Counted from the first letter of the stretch, positions 25,695 through 35,486 are shown. The stretch is DNA of 64,000 nt from Aureimonas sp. AU4 (GCF_001463765.1 NZ_BBWK01000034.1:1-64000); one strand, 5' to 3'. The notes: generated from the sequence alone by a model not told the origin. Numbers and translations are program-made.

Positions 25695-28196
25695 ATGAAC
25701 CAGACGCGCCAACAGAACCGGGAAGCGGGCGCCGGCATCGCGCTGCACGAGCTGCCGGTCTCGGCCGTCCTACCGGACGTCGAGCGGGCCCTCGCGCAAG
25801 CGCCGCACCGGGCCGTTCTCGTCGCCCCGCCCGGCGCCGGCAAGACGACCCTCGTGCCGCTCCATCTCCTCGGCTCGCTGCCCGAGGGGCGCATTCTCCT
25901 GGCCGAGCCGCGACGCGTCGCGACCCGCGCCGCCGCCTCGCGCATGGCCGAGCTCCTCGGCGAGGCGCCGGGGCGGACGGTCGGCTGGCGCATGCGGCTC
26001 GACACGCGCGTTTCGGCCGCGACGCGCATCGAGGTCGTGACGGAGGGCGTTTTGACGCGCCTGCTTCTCGCCGACCCCGAGCTGTCCGGCGTGTCGGCGA
26101 TCCTCTTCGACGAGTTCCACGAGCGCTCGCTCGACGCCGATCTGGGGCTGGCGCTGGCGCTGGAGACGGCCGGCGCGCTGCGGCCGGACCTGCGGATCCT
26201 CGTCATGTCGGCGACGCTGGACGGCGCGCGCGTGGCGGGCCTTCTCGGCGACGCGCCCGTGATCCGGAGCGAGGGACGCGCGTTTCCGGTCGAGATCCGG
26301 CACCGCGCGCCCGAGCCCGGCGCGCGGATCGAGGACGAGGTCACGCGCACCATCCTCGACGAACTCGAGGCGGGTTCGGGCTCGATCCTCGCCTTCCTGC
26401 CGGGCGCCTTCGAGATCGAACGCACGGCCACAGCACTGCGCCCCCGCCTGCCGGGCGACGCGATGCTGTGTCCGCTCTACGCCGCTTTGCCGCCCGCCGC
26501 GCAGGACGAGGCCATCCGCCCGGCGCCCACCGGACGGCGCAAGGTCGTCCTGGCCACGACGATCGCCGAGACCTCGATCACCATCGACGGCGTGACGACG
26601 GTGGTGGATTCCGGCCTCAAGCGGCAGCCGCGCTTCGAACCCTCGACCGGCCTGCAGCGCCTTGAGACCGTGCGCGTGTCGCTAGCCTCGGCCGAGCAGC
26701 GCGCGGGCCGCGCCGGCCGCACGGCACCGGGAACCGCCATCCGGCTCTGGCGCGCCGAGCAGAGCGGCGCGCTCCAGCCCTTCGACCGGCCCGAGATCCT
26801 GAGCGCCGACCTGTCGGGCCTGACGCTCGACGCCGTCAGCTGGGGCGCGCGCTCGCCGGCCGACCTGCCCTTTCTCGACCCGCCGCCGGCCGCCGCCCTG
26901 GCCGAGGCCGTCGCGCTCCTGCGCGATCTCGGCGCGCTCGACGAGGCGGGCCGCCTGACCGCGATGGGCGAGGCGATGCGCCTCCTGCCGCTCGCCCCAC
27001 GCCTAGCGCGCATGGTGGCGGGAGCCAAACCCGGCGAGGCGCGAAACCTCGCCTCGCGGCTGGCCGTACTCCTGTCGGAGCCGGGGCTCGGCGGCCCCTC
27101 GCCCGACCTTGCGGAGCGCCTGCGCCGCTGGCGGGCCGAGGACGGCGCGCGTGCGCGCGACGCCGCGGCCCTTGCCCGGCGCATCGCGGCCTCGGTGCCG
27201 GAAGGCGAGGTCGGCTCGCAGGAGAGCGAGGCCGATCCGGCGGTGCTCCTTGCGCTCGCCTATCCCGACCGCATCGCGATCCCGCGCGGCGCGCCGGGGC
27301 AGTTCATCCTGTCCAATGGCCGGGGCGCGAGGATCGACGAACGCGACGCGCTGGCCCGCGTGCCCGCGCTGGTGGTGGCCGATCTCGGCGAGAGCGAGAA
27401 CGCGCCGGCCCGCGTCGGAACGATCCGCGCGGCCGCCGTGCTCGACCGCGAGGCGCTGGAGACGATTCTGCGCGCCCGCGCCGTGGAAGAGGACGCGGTG
27501 GTGTTCGACGCCGCCTCGCGCTCCGTGCGCGGACGCCGCCGCCGCCGCGTCGGCCGTGCCGTCCTGACGGAGCAGCCGATCGCCCTTTCCCCCGGCGAGG
27601 CGGTGGGGCGAGCGCTGATGGAAGGGGCGCGGAGCCTCGGCCTGCGCGCCCTGCCCTTCGACAACGAGACCGAGCGCCTTCTGCGCCGGATGCGGTTCGC
27701 GGCCTCCGCGGAGCCCGACTGGCCGGCGCTCGACGACGAGGCGCTGCTCGCTGGCCTTGAGGGTTGGCTCCTGCCCTTCGTGCCGGGCATCGCCTCGCTC
27801 GGTGCGATCACGCCCGGCCAGGTGAGGACGGCCCTCCAGAGCCTCGTTCCGCCCGGCGCGAGGCTCGACGCGCTCGCCCCTTCCCACTTCACCGCCCCCA
27901 CCGGCAACACGCACCCGATCCGCTACGAGGAGGACGGGCCGGTGCTCGCGATCCGCGTCCAGGAACTGTTCGGGCTGCGGGTGCATCCCGCGATCGCGGG
28001 CGGTCGCCTGCCGCTGACGCTGGAGCTCCTGTCGCCGGCCTCGCGGCCAATCCAGATCACGCGCGACCTGCCGGCCTTCTGGGCCGGCTCCTGGCGCGAC
28101 GTGCGCGCCGACCTGCGCGGGCGATACCCCCGCCACCCGTGGCCCGAGGATCCCGCCGGAGCCGTGCCGACGGCACGCGCCAAGCCGCGAGGCTGA
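25695..28196 (+). CDS. hrpB: ATP-dependent RNA helicase HrpB
   Basis: An 833-residue DEAH-type helicase. Walker A is PPGAGKTTLVP (about residues 45-54), then PRRVATRAAASRMA (motif Ia), DEFHERSLD (motif II, with DEFH) and MSATLDG (motif III). The second RecA lobe has TTIAETSITIDGVTTVVDSG and QRAGRAGRTAPG (motif VI). The HA2 region and long HrpB-specific C-terminus end in LPAFWAGSWRDVRADLRGRYPRHPWPEDP, which is diagnostic even when split. HrpB is a non-essential bacterial RNA helicase of uncertain target. It ends 68 bp before actS. Confidence 0.96.
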   Translation: MNQTRQQNREAGAGIALHELPVSAVLPDVERALAQAPHRAVLVAPPGAGKTTLVPLHLLGSLPEGRILLAEPRRVATRAAASRMAELLGEAPGRTVGWRMRLDTRVSAATRIEVVTEGVLTRLLLADPELSGVSAILFDEFHERSLDADLGLALALETAGALRPDLRILVMSATLDGARVAGLLGDAPVIRSEGRAFPVEIRHRAPEPGARIEDEVTRTILDELEAGSGSILAFLPGAFEIERTATALRPRLPGDAMLCPLYAALPPAAQDEAIRPAPTGRRKVVLATTIAETSITIDGVTTVVDSGLKRQPRFEPSTGLQRLETVRVSLASAEQRAGRAGRTAPGTAIRLWRAEQSGALQPFDRPEILSADLSGLTLDAVSWGARSPADLPFLDPPPAAALAEAVALLRDLGALDEAGRLTAMGEAMRLLPLAPRLARMVAGAKPGEARNLASRLAVLLSEPGLGGPSPDLAERLRRWRAEDGARARDAAALARRIAASVPEGEVGSQESEADPAVLLALAYPDRIAIPRGAPGQFILSNGRGARIDERDALARVPALVVADLGESENAPARVGTIRAAAVLDREALETILRARAVEEDAVVFDAASRSVRGRRRRRVGRAVLTEQPIALSPGEAVGRALMEGARSLGLRALPFDNETERLLRRMRFAASAEPDWPALDDEALLAGLEGWLLPFVPGIASLGAITPGQVRTALQSLVPPGARLDALAPSHFTAPTGNTHPIRYEEDGPVLAIRVQELFGLRVHPAIAGGRLPLTLELLSPASRPIQITRDLPAFWAGSWRDVRADLRGRYPRHPWPEDPAGAVPTARAKPRG

Positions 28197-28264
28197 GCCG
28201 GCGGCAAAGCGTTGATGCGCCGCATCTTTCCGACGGATCGCCTCGTGCTATCTCCGGAAGGGTC

Positions 28265-29653
28265 ATGATGAACCGCTCCACGACCGCCGAGTTCGAACCG
28301 GGTCCGCCCGAATGGCCGGGCCGCGCAGCCGCCGAGCGGCTGCGGCTCGCCACGCTGACGCGCCTGCGATGGTTGTCGGTCGGCGGACAGACGGCGTCCT
28401 GCGTCTTCGTCGCCTGGGGGCTCTGGTATCCCTATCCGGTCTTCAGCTGTCTCGCGCTGATCGGGCTGTCGGTCGCGCTCAACATCGGCCTGACGCTGCG
28501 CTTCCCGCGCAGCCACCGCCTGACGCCCCGTCTCGCCGCCGTTCTTCTCACCTACGACGTCGTCCAGCCCGCGGCGCTTCTGATGCTGACGGGCGGCGTG
28601 CAGAACCCGTTCGCGATCTTCCTGATCGTGCCGGTCGTGATCGCCGCGGCGACCCAGCCCGCCCGGCTCACCTTCGCGCTCGGCCTTCTCGCGCTCCTGG
28701 CCGCTACCGTTCTGTCCTTCGCGCATCTGCCGGTGCCCTGGCCGCGCGACACGCCCTTCAACCTGCCGCTTCCCTATCTCGGCGGGCTCTGGCTCGCCCT
28801 GGTGACAATGCTGCTCTTCTCGGCCTTCTACGTCTACCGCGTCGCAGCCGAGGCGCGGATGCTGTCCGATGCGCTCGCCGCGACCGAACTCGTGCTTCAG
28901 CGGGAGCAGCACCTTTCGGCTCTCGACGGGCTGGCGGCGGCCGCCGCGCACGAGCTCGGCACCCCGCTCGCCACGATCGCCCTCGTCGCCAAGGAAATGG
29001 GACGCGCGACGAAGGCGGGCGACCCCATGCGCGAGGACGTCGACCTCCTGATCACGCAGACCGAGCGCTGCCGCGAGATCCTGAAGCGTCTGTCCACCCT
29101 TTCCTCCTCGTCGGAGGAGCACATGGCGCGCCTGCCGCTTCCCTCGCTGGTGGAAGAGATCGCCTCGCCCCATCGCCATTTCGGCGTGACGATCCGCGTC
29201 GAGAACGGCCGACGCGAGGGATCGGAGCCGGTCATGCGGCGCAACGCCGGCATTCTCTACGGCCTCGGCAACATCGTCGAGAACGCGGTGGACTTCGCGG
29301 CGGGCGAGGTCGTGATCGACCTCAGCTGGACGATGGAGCGCGTCGAGATCACCGTGCGCGACGACGGCCCCGGCTTCCCGCCCGAAGTGCTCGGCCGCAT
29401 CGGCGACCCCTACATGGCGACACGCGAGGCGGGACCGCGCAATTCCGGCGGCGGTCTCGGACTCGGGCTCTTCATCGCCAAGACGCTTCTGGAACGTTCG
29501 GGCGCCCGCATTCATTTCGCCAACAGGTCGGAAAGCGACGGTCCCGGCGCGAGCGTCTCCGTATCCTGGCTGCGGGCGGGTATCGACGTGCCTCGCCGCG
29601 ACGCGGGAGCCTCGGTCATGCCGGAGGATGCCTTCGTCGCACCCTCGCGGTAA
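28265..29653 (+). CDS. actS: Redox-sensing histidine kinase ActS/RegB
   Basis: A 462-residue inner-membrane sensor with six N-terminal helices. GGVQNPF (110-116) is the quinone-binding motif of RegB/PrrB/ActS. The H box AAAAHELGTPL holds phospho-acceptor His229, and ITQTERCREIL holds the redox-active Cys269; the 40-residue spacing equals that of R. capsulatus RegB (225 and 265). The ATPase domain has NIVENAVDFA (N box), DDGPGFP and GGGLGLGLFIA (G boxes). It phosphorylates the adjacent ActR to control redox, carbon and nitrogen pathways. ATG 28265 and 28268 are both possible starts. Confidence 0.95.
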   Translation: MMNRSTTAEFEPGPPEWPGRAAAERLRLATLTRLRWLSVGGQTASCVFVAWGLWYPYPVFSCLALIGLSVALNIGLTLRFPRSHRLTPRLAAVLLTYDVVQPAALLMLTGGVQNPFAIFLIVPVVIAAATQPARLTFALGLLALLAATVLSFAHLPVPWPRDTPFNLPLPYLGGLWLALVTMLLFSAFYVYRVAAEARMLSDALAATELVLQREQHLSALDGLAAAAAHELGTPLATIALVAKEMGRATKAGDPMREDVDLLITQTERCREILKRLSTLSSSSEEHMARLPLPSLVEEIASPHRHFGVTIRVENGRREGSEPVMRRNAGILYGLGNIVENAVDFAAGEVVIDLSWTMERVEITVRDDGPGFPPEVLGRIGDPYMATREAGPRNSGGGLGLGLFIAKTLLERSGARIHFANRSESDGPGASVSVSWLRAGIDVPRRDAGASVMPEDAFVAPSR

Positions 29654-29716
29654 CCCGCCGAAACGTTGAAAAAACGTGTCACCGTGCCCATCTTCGGCAC
29701 CGAAGGGAGTGATGTG

Positions 29717-30292
29717 ATGCTGATCGAACACCAAGGCGCGATACCCGCTCCGATGCGGCTTCCCGAGGGCGACCGCTCGATTCTTCTGGTGGACGACGAC
29801 CGCCCGTTCGTCACCCGCCTCGCCCGCGCCTTCGAGCAGCGCGGCTTCGAGGTGCGCACCGCCGAAAGCGTCAACGAGGGCGTCGCGGCGCTCCGCGCCA
29901 GTGCGCCGGCCTATGCCGTCGTCGACATGCGGCTCGGCGCTGGCAACGGCCTCGACGTGATCGAGGCGCTGCGCCGCGCGCGGCCCGACGCCCGCGTCGT
30001 GGTTCTCACCGGCTACGGCAACATCGCGACGGCCGTCACCGCCGTGAAGCTCGGCGCGATCGACTATCTCGCCAAGCCTGCGGATGCCGATGAGGTGATC
30101 GGCGCCCTGATGCGCGATCCCGACACCAAGGCCGAGCCGCCCGAGAACCCCATGTCGGCGGACCGGATCCGCTGGGAGCACATCCAGCGCGTCTACGAGT
30201 TGTGCGACCGCAATGTCTCCGAGACGGCCCGCCGCCTTTCCATGCACCGCCGCACCCTCCAGCGCATCCTCGCCAAGCGCGCGCCGCGCTGA
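29717..30292 (+). CDS. actR: Response regulator ActR/RegA
   Basis: A 191-residue regulator. The receiver domain has the acidic pair in ILLVDDDRPF, phospho-acceptor Asp70 in AVVDMRLG, the conserved Thr in VVLTGYGN and Lys in YLAKPADAD. A short Pro-containing linker leads to the Fis-type helix-turn-helix RVYELCDRNVSETARRLSMHRRTLQRILAKR, split here, nearly invariant in RegA/ActR/PrrA. I start at ATG 29717, which follows a GGAG site; a TTG upstream is less likely. It sits directly downstream of actS with no senC/prrC gene between, unlike Rhodobacter where senC is adjacent. Confidence 0.96.
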   Translation: MLIEHQGAIPAPMRLPEGDRSILLVDDDRPFVTRLARAFEQRGFEVRTAESVNEGVAALRASAPAYAVVDMRLGAGNGLDVIEALRRARPDARVVVLTGYGNIATAVTAVKLGAIDYLAKPADADEVIGALMRDPDTKAEPPENPMSADRIRWEHIQRVYELCDRNVSETARRLSMHRRTLQRILAKRAPR

Positions 30293-30314
30293 CGGGTAGC
30301 GCGCGGGGCCGTGG

Positions 30315-30417
30315 TGGGGCTACCGCCCCGAGCCCTGTCCGGGAGAGAATTCCCGGGCCCTTCTCTTTGATTGGCGACATGTCCCGGACCGGAAAGGGCC
30401 AGCGGCCCTCCCCGGTC
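30315..30417 (+). repeat. Multi-hairpin intergenic repeat, copy B (core 30315-30370)
   Basis: The core has GGGGC/GCCCC (30316-30329) with loop TACC, then CCGGGA/TCCCGG (30339-30356), then CCCTTCTCTTTGA, in the same order as copy A. Next comes a nested hairpin, GACCGG/CCGGTC with inner GGGCC/GGCCC (30387-30417). A degenerate third module with GATGCAGGGGA follows near 30440. The repeat lies between convergent actR and mmcB and could end both transcripts. Confidence 0.72.
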
Positions 30418-30502
30418 GGGAAAACCTCTTCAACGAAAGGGGATGCAGGGGAGTCATTCCGCTGCCAGATCGAGGGTGCAGCCTCGTCCTGAGCTCCTGT
30501 GC

Positions 30503-31009
30503 CTACTCGTCCGCGTCCGGCAGACCGCTGAGCGCGGCGCCGTTGGCGATCCATTCGGCGCGCAGGAGGCGATCGGCCGAGAGGCGGGCGAGGCGCAGCG
30601 TCAGGGCCTTGCGGGCGGGCGCGCCGAGCCGGTGCTCGGGCGCCTCGCGGATCATCTCCGCGCCGTAGCCGTCGGAAAGCAGGAGCCCGCACTCTTCCGG
30701 GAAGATGTCGAGCGGCACGCCGGGATGGGTCGCGAAATAAAGGCGATCGCAGTGGAGGCGGTATTCCGGCCATTTGCGGTCGGCGCGGAAGTCCTCGATC
30801 GAGGATTTGATCTCGACGATCAGGACGTCGCCCTTTTCCCCGAGACCGATGAGGTCGGCGCGCCGCCCTCCGCTCAGCGGAATCTCGGGCAGCACCGAGA
30901 CGCGCATCTGCATGAGAAGGCGCTGCACGCCGCGCCGCACGAGAAGCGCGCGCTCGGATTGGCGCCCGTCGATCAGGGGATCGCGGGCGCGGAGGGACAC
31001 GAGAGGCAT
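30503..31009 (-). CDS. mmcB: MmcB-family DNA repair protein
   Basis: A 168-residue protein with a nuclease-like core: RRADLIGLGEKGDVLIVEIKSSIEDFRADRKWPEY, split by motif, contains the D and ExK of the PD-(D/E)XK fold. CDRLYFATHPGVPLDIFPEECGLLLSD and GAEMIREAPEHRL are the conserved central blocks. The name comes from the Caulobacter mitomycin-response gene; related proteins are found across alphaproteobacteria. Start is ATG 31009. SOS control is plausible but I see no clear LexA box upstream. Confidence 0.88.
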   Translation of the reverse strand: MPLVSLRARDPLIDGRQSERALLVRRGVQRLLMQMRVSVLPEIPLSGGRRADLIGLGEKGDVLIVEIKSSIEDFRADRKWPEYRLHCDRLYFATHPGVPLDIFPEECGLLLSDGYGAEMIREAPEHRLGAPARKALTLRLARLSADRLLRAEWIANGAALSGLPDADE

Positions 31010-31089
31010 GGCGCAATCGTTAACGCCGATCTCCCATCTCCTTCAAGACCGCCGCCTGCGACCATCCGGCCCGCCCCTTACCCGCACAC

Positions 31090-31497
31090 TCAGGCCGGGC
31101 GCGCGATCCGGACGGCGTGTTCGGGCATGTCCTCCAGCACGGGGCAGTCGGGGGCCGGCTCGTTCCCCTCCCGCTCCGCCAGGGCCGCGAGCGTGCGCTT
31201 CAGCGAGTGGAGCTGCTCGATCTTGCCGTCGATCTCCGCCAAGCGGCGATGGACGTGCCGGTTGGCCTCCGAGCCGCAGGACGAGGAACCGTAGAGTGCG
31301 AGAAGGCGGCGCGCCTCGTCGGTGGTGAAGCCGAGCGAGCGCAGGCGCTGGAGGAAGCGCAGGATATGGACGTCGCGCTCGGCGTAGTCGCGATATCCGT
31401 TGGCGGCCCGGGCCGGCGCCAGCAGCCCGACCTCCTCGTAGTAGCGGATGGTCTTGGGTGGCAGTCCGGAGCGCCGGGCCGCCTCACCGATGTTCAT
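31090..31497 (-). CDS. MerR-family metal-responsive regulator (CueR/HmrR-like)
   Basis: A 135-residue protein. MNIGEAARRSGLPPKTIRYYEEVGLL is the MerR winged helix-turn-helix, followed by GYRDYAERDVHILRFLQRLRSLGF and a long dimerisation helix. The C-terminal APDCPVLEDM resembles the metal loop of CueR, but only Cys118 is kept; the first Cys of the usual CxGDDxxxC pair is absent. A second Cys, Cys74 in SSSCGSEA, sits near the position of the Cys found in divalent sensors such as ZntR. The metal is therefore unclear. I start at ATG 31497. Confidence 0.85.
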   Translation of the reverse strand: MNIGEAARRSGLPPKTIRYYEEVGLLAPARAANGYRDYAERDVHILRFLQRLRSLGFTTDEARRLLALYGSSSCGSEANRHVHRRLAEIDGKIEQLHSLKRTLAALAEREGNEPAPDCPVLEDMPEHAVRIARPA

Positions 31498-31738
31498 GCC
31501 AAGCCCCCGGAACAGCAGCCCTTTTGGCCCGTCCATTGTAGAAATGCCGCAGGCGGCGGCCAAATCAACTGTGTCGGGCGGGCAACAAGATTTCCTTAAG
31601 CATGACCCGGTCTACTCCGTGCCGTTGCCTCGCGATTCACGGCGGCGTACCAGGGTTGTGGTCCCGCCGCGGGCGCTCTGGTCCGAAGCTACGACCGCCC
31701 GGCCGCTCGACCCAACAAGCCGTTCCGGACGCCCGCTC

Positions 31739-32530
31739 ATGACCTCCTCCCGCCTGCCTCTTCTTGGCGTCTCGCTTCTTTCGCTGATGGCGCTCGGCGC
31801 CTGCTCGACCACGCAGCGTGCCGCGCTGGCGCCCACCACGCCGCCCATGGCGCAGGCCTTCGTTTCGCCCTCGCCCGCCGAGCAGATGAACTGGGGCGGC
31901 CCGCTTGGCCCCGTGGAGCCGACGGCCTATGCTGCGCTGAGCGACGGCGAGTTCACGCTGCCCGCGATCCCGACCAACAAGGTCGATCCGCAGTTCCTGC
32001 GCCAGCGCGTCGTCTACAACGGCGAAGGCTTCGAGCCGGGCACCGTCGTGGTCGATACGCGCGCCCACCACCTGTATGTGATCGAGCCGCGCGGCACGGC
32101 GATGCGCTACGGCATCGGCGTCGGCAAGGCGGGCTTCGCCTGGGCCGGCGAGGCCGAGATCAAGGACAAGCAGCACTGGCCGAAGTGGTTTCCGCCGGTC
32201 GAGATGATCGCGCGCCGTCCCGAGCTCAAGCCCTACGGCAACGAGGTCGGCATGGGACCGGGCCTGAAGAACCCGCTCGGCGCCCGCGCCCTCTACCTCT
32301 ACCAGGGCAAGAAGGACACGCTCTATCGCCTGCACGGCACGCCGGAATGGTGGTCGATCGGCAAGAGCATGTCGTCGGGCTGCATTCGCCTGATCAACCA
32401 GGACATCATCGACCTCTACGACCGCGTTCCGATGAACGCGCGCGTGATCGTGCTCCAGGGCGACGACAGGCTCGACGATTATCGTGGCGGTCGCCGCATC
32501 GCCCAAGGGACGATCAAGACCGCCTCGTAA
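31739..32530 (+). CDS. L,D-transpeptidase lipoprotein
   Basis: A 263-residue exported protein. The lipobox LGAC puts the lipid anchor on Cys22. The YkuD catalytic domain has VVVDTRAHHLYVIEP and the active-site segment LHGTPEWWSIGKSMSSGCIRLIN, split here, with His, Ser, Gly and nucleophile Cys in the expected order. Such enzymes make 3-3 peptidoglycan cross-links or attach proteins such as beta-barrels to peptidoglycan. ATG 31739 is chosen because the signal peptide starts there. A strong terminator follows. Confidence 0.93.
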   Translation: MTSSRLPLLGVSLLSLMALGACSTTQRAALAPTTPPMAQAFVSPSPAEQMNWGGPLGPVEPTAYAALSDGEFTLPAIPTNKVDPQFLRQRVVYNGEGFEPGTVVVDTRAHHLYVIEPRGTAMRYGIGVGKAGFAWAGEAEIKDKQHWPKWFPPVEMIARRPELKPYGNEVGMGPGLKNPLGARALYLYQGKKDTLYRLHGTPEWWSIGKSMSSGCIRLINQDIIDLYDRVPMNARVIVLQGDDRLDDYRGGRRIAQGTIKTAS

Positions 32531-32563
32531 GGCTCCAAGTTTCGAAGCGGGGGACCCGCTGAT

Positions 32564-32598
32564 GGCCGGGCGTCTCGGGGGAGACGTCCGGCCTTTTT
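32564..32598 (+). terminator. Rho-independent terminator after the L,D-transpeptidase gene
   Basis: A 13-bp stem, GGCCGGGCGTCTC (32564-32576) with GAGACGTCCGGCC (32581-32593), contains one G-T wobble, a GGGG loop and is followed by five T. Confidence 0.92.
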
Positions 32599-32620
32599 CT
32601 TTAGCTGAACGCTCGACTTC

Positions 32621-33070
32621 TCAGCGTGCGCCGAGGCCTGCCAGCGTCGCGGAGGCGAGCGCGACGTAGCGCAACCCCTTGCCGATGCCGACGAGAAGCA
32701 CGAAGCGGCCGAGCGGAACCTGGAGCGCGCCGGCCGCGACCGTCAGGGCATCTCCCACGACCGGTAGCCAGGTGAACAGAAGCGAGACCTGGCCGAACCG
32801 CGCGAACCAGCGTCCGGCGCGCTCGATCTGGCCGGGCGACACCGGAAACCAGCGCCGGTCGCTCTGCGCCGCCAGGAAGCGGCCGCAGACCCAGTTGAAG
32901 ACGCCGCCGAGCGTGTTGCCAAGGGTGGCCACGGCCACCAGCCACCAGGGCTCCCCCGTTCCGGCGACGAGAAGCCCGACGAGGAGGGCCTCCGAGGAGG
33001 CGGGAAACAGGGTCGCCGCCACGAAGGCGCTGGCGAAGAGCGCCCCGTAGGCGGGCAGATCCGCGATCAT
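32621..33070 (-). CDS. YqaA/DedA-family membrane protein
   Basis: A 149-residue inner-membrane protein with four or five helices. FVAATLFPASSEALLVGLL and ATLGNTLGGVFNWVCGRFL are the conserved blocks of YqaA, a small member of the DedA/SNARE-associated group; FTWLPVVGDALTVAAGAL follows. DedA proteins act in membrane homeostasis and lipid translocation, but YqaA is not well studied. It is the last gene after glcB on this strand, separated by a 10-bp hairpin. Confidence 0.87.
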   Translation of the reverse strand: MIADLPAYGALFASAFVAATLFPASSEALLVGLLVAGTGEPWWLVAVATLGNTLGGVFNWVCGRFLAAQSDRRWFPVSPGQIERAGRWFARFGQVSLLFTWLPVVGDALTVAAGALQVPLGRFVLLVGIGKGLRYVALASATLAGLGAR

Positions 33071-33077
33071 GCGGGGT

Positions 33078-33102
33078 GCGGCGAGGCGCCAAGCCTCGCC
33101 GC
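33078..33102 (-). terminator. Hairpin between glcB and the YqaA-like gene
   Basis: A 10-bp perfect stem, GCGGCGAGGC (33078-33087) with GCCTCGCCGC (33093-33102), encloses a GCCAA loop. It lacks a T run on either strand, so partial termination or mRNA protection for glcB is more likely than a full stop. Confidence 0.55.
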
Positions 33103-33109
33103 GTCGAGG

Positions 33110-35290
33110 TCAGGCGCCAAACTGCGCCTTGCGCTCCTGGCGGCGGCGGTGAAGCACCGGCTCGGTGTAGCCGTTCGGCTGCTCGCGGCCCTTGAGCACG
33201 AGGTCGAGCGCGGCCTGGAAGGCGACCGAGCGGTCGAAGTCCTGCGCCATCGGTTGGTACAGGGCATCGCCAGCATTCTGCCGGTCGACGACGCCTGCCA
33301 TGCGCTTCATGGTCTCGAGCACCTGGGCCTCGGTGACGACGCCGTGGCGCAGCCAGTTGGCGATGTGCTGCGAGGAGATGCGCAGCGTCGCGCGGTCCTC
33401 CATCAGGCCGACATCGTTGATGTCGGGCACCTTGGAGCAGCCGATGCCCTGGTCGATCCAGCGCACGACATAGCCGAGGATGCCTTGCGCGTTGTTGTCG
33501 AGCTCGGCCTGGATGTCCTCCGGGCTCCAGTTCGGGCGGACCGCGATCGGGATGGTCAGGATCTCGGAGAGCTTGGTGCGCGCCTCACCCTCGAGCCTGG
33601 ACTGGACCGCCGCGACGTCGACCTCGTGATAGTGCGTGGCGTGGAGCGTCGCGGCGGTCGGGCTCGGCACCCAGGCCGTGTTGGCGCCGCTCTTGGGATG
33701 GCCCACCTTCTGCTCCAGCATGGCGGCCATCTTGTCGGGCATGGCCCACATGCCCTTGCCGATCTGGGCGTGCCCCTTGAGGCCGCAGGCGAGGCCCGTG
33801 TCGACGTTGCGGTCCTCGTAGGCCTTGATCCAGGTGGCGGCGCGCATGTCGCCCTTGCGGATCATGGGTCCGAGCTCCATCGAGGTGTGGATCTCGTCGC
33901 CGGTCCGGTCGAGGAAGCCGGTGTTGATGAACACGACGCGGTGGCGTGCCCGGCGGATGCATTCGGCAAGGTTCACCGTCGTGCGGCGCTCCTCGTCCAT
34001 GATGCCCATCTTCACCGTGTAGGGCTCGAGGCCGAGCGCCGCCTCCACGCGCGCGAAGGTCTCGTCGGCGAACTCCACCTCGTCGGGCCCGTGCATCTTG
34101 GGCTTCACGACGTAGATCGAGCCGGCGCGCGAGTTGCGCGGGCCGTCCGTCTTGCGCAGGTCATGCAGGGCGCAGAGCACCGTGAACATGGCGTCGAGAA
34201 GCCCCTCGGGCGCTTCCTGCCCGTCTCCCATCAGAACGGCCGGGTTGGTCATGAGGTGGCCGACGTTGCGAACCAGCATCAGCGAGCGGCCGGGCAGCGT
34301 GAGCTTCGAGCCGTCGGGCGCGGCGTAGTCGCGGTCGGGATTGAGCCGGCGCGTCACGGTCTCGCCGCCCTTCTGGAACGTGTCGGCAAGATCACCGCGC
34401 ATCAGGCCCAGCCAGTTGCGATAGACGGCGACCTTGTCCTCGGCGTCGACGGCGGCGACCGAGTCCTCGCAGTCCTGGATCGTGGTGACGGCCGACTCCA
34501 GGACGACGTCCGCGATGCCCGCCGGGTCGCTCGAGCCGATCGGCGAAGAGCGGTCGATCACGACCTCGGCATGGAGGCCGTGGGTGGCCAGGAGAAGCAC
34601 CGTCGGCGCCGCGGCCTCGCCGCGATAGCCGGCGAACTGCTCGGGGTCGGCGAGCGGAACCTGCCGCGCGTCCTCCAGCGTCGCCAGAAGACGGTTCTTC
34701 TCGACATGGAAGGAGCGCGCGTCGCTCCACGAGGCGCCGTTCAGCGGCGCGGAGCGGTCGAGGAAGCGGCGCGCCCATGCCACGACGCGCTCGCCGCGCC
34801 GGGGGTTGTAGGCGCGTCCGCCTCGTTCGGCGCCGCCCTCCTCGGACAGGGCGTCCGTGCCGTAGAGCGCATCGTAGAGCGAGCCCCAGCGGGCATTCGC
34901 CGCGTTCAGGGCGAAGCGCGCGTTGAGCACCGGCACGACGAGCTGGGGGCCGGCGAGGCTCGCGATCTCGGGATCGACATTCTCGGTCTCGACCGCGAAG
35001 GGCTGCCCTTCCGGCACGATGTAGCCGATCTCCCGCAGGAAGCTCTCGGCGGCCTCGCCGTCCACGGCGCCGCCCTGGCGCTCGCGGCACCATGCGTCGA
35101 TCCGCGCCTGCAGCTCGTCGCGCGTCGCGAGCAGCTCGCGATTGCGCGGTCCAAGGTCGTGAAGGAGTTCCGACAGCGATCGCCAGAAGCGGTCGGCCTC
35201 GATGCCGGTCCCGGGCAGCGCCTCGTCTTCGGCGAAGCGGCGCAGCTCCTCTGCGACGCGCAGAGAATGGATCTCGCTGTACTCTGTCAT
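33110..35290 (-). CDS. glcB: Malate synthase G
   Basis: A 726-residue enzyme, the usual monomeric G-form length. It condenses glyoxylate and acetyl-CoA to malate in the glyoxylate or glycolate pathway. Recognisable blocks are [66 protein letters not shown] and [18 protein letters not shown], holding the catalytic Arg and Asp and metal ligands, and [25 protein letters not shown] 35290 is the start. No glycolate oxidase or isocitrate lyase gene is in the window. Confidence 0.97.
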   Translation of the reverse strand: MTEYSEIHSLRVAEELRRFAEDEALPGTGIEADRFWRSLSELLHDLGPRNRELLATRDELQARIDAWCRERQGGAVDGEAAESFLREIGYIVPEGQPFAVETENVDPEIASLAGPQLVVPVLNARFALNAANARWGSLYDALYGTDALSEEGGAERGGRAYNPRRGERVVAWARRFLDRSAPLNGASWSDARSFHVEKNRLLATLEDARQVPLADPEQFAGYRGEAAAPTVLLLATHGLHAEVVIDRSSPIGSSDPAGIADVVLESAVTTIQDCEDSVAAVDAEDKVAVYRNWLGLMRGDLADTFQKGGETVTRRLNPDRDYAAPDGSKLTLPGRSLMLVRNVGHLMTNPAVLMGDGQEAPEGLLDAMFTVLCALHDLRKTDGPRNSRAGSIYVVKPKMHGPDEVEFADETFARVEAALGLEPYTVKMGIMDEERRTTVNLAECIRRARHRVVFINTGFLDRTGDEIHTSMELGPMIRKGDMRAATWIKAYEDRNVDTGLACGLKGHAQIGKGMWAMPDKMAAMLEQKVGHPKSGANTAWVPSPTAATLHATHYHEVDVAAVQSRLEGEARTKLSEILTIPIAVRPNWSPEDIQAELDNNAQGILGYVVRWIDQGIGCSKVPDINDVGLMEDRATLRISSQHIANWLRHGVVTEAQVLETMKRMAGVVDRQNAGDALYQPMAQDFDRSVAFQAALDLVLKGREQPNGYTEPVLHRRRQERKAQFGA

Positions 35291-35486
35291 GGGGCCCCTC
35301 TCCCGTTTTCCGAATGCGCCGACCGCATGCGGCGCGTCGCTTGTCGTGCCGGGTGTCCCGCATCGCCGGGTGCGGTGTCAAACGGACTTTACCGGCCGGC
35401 GGTAAGGTAGGCTGCGCTTCGCGGTTGCCAAACCAGCGGCGCGCCGACCACACTGCCCCCGCATTCACGAGAGGACACGACCTACG

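Noticed and set aside
30036-31016. Arg/Pro-rich minus-strand frame spanning the actR-mmcB spacer
   Set aside because: It crosses repeat copy B and overlaps actR and mmcB in other frames; both real genes are well supported.
33149-35410. Long open frame antisense to malate synthase
   Set aside because: No domain motifs; the sense strand encodes a full-length malate synthase G with all active-site blocks.
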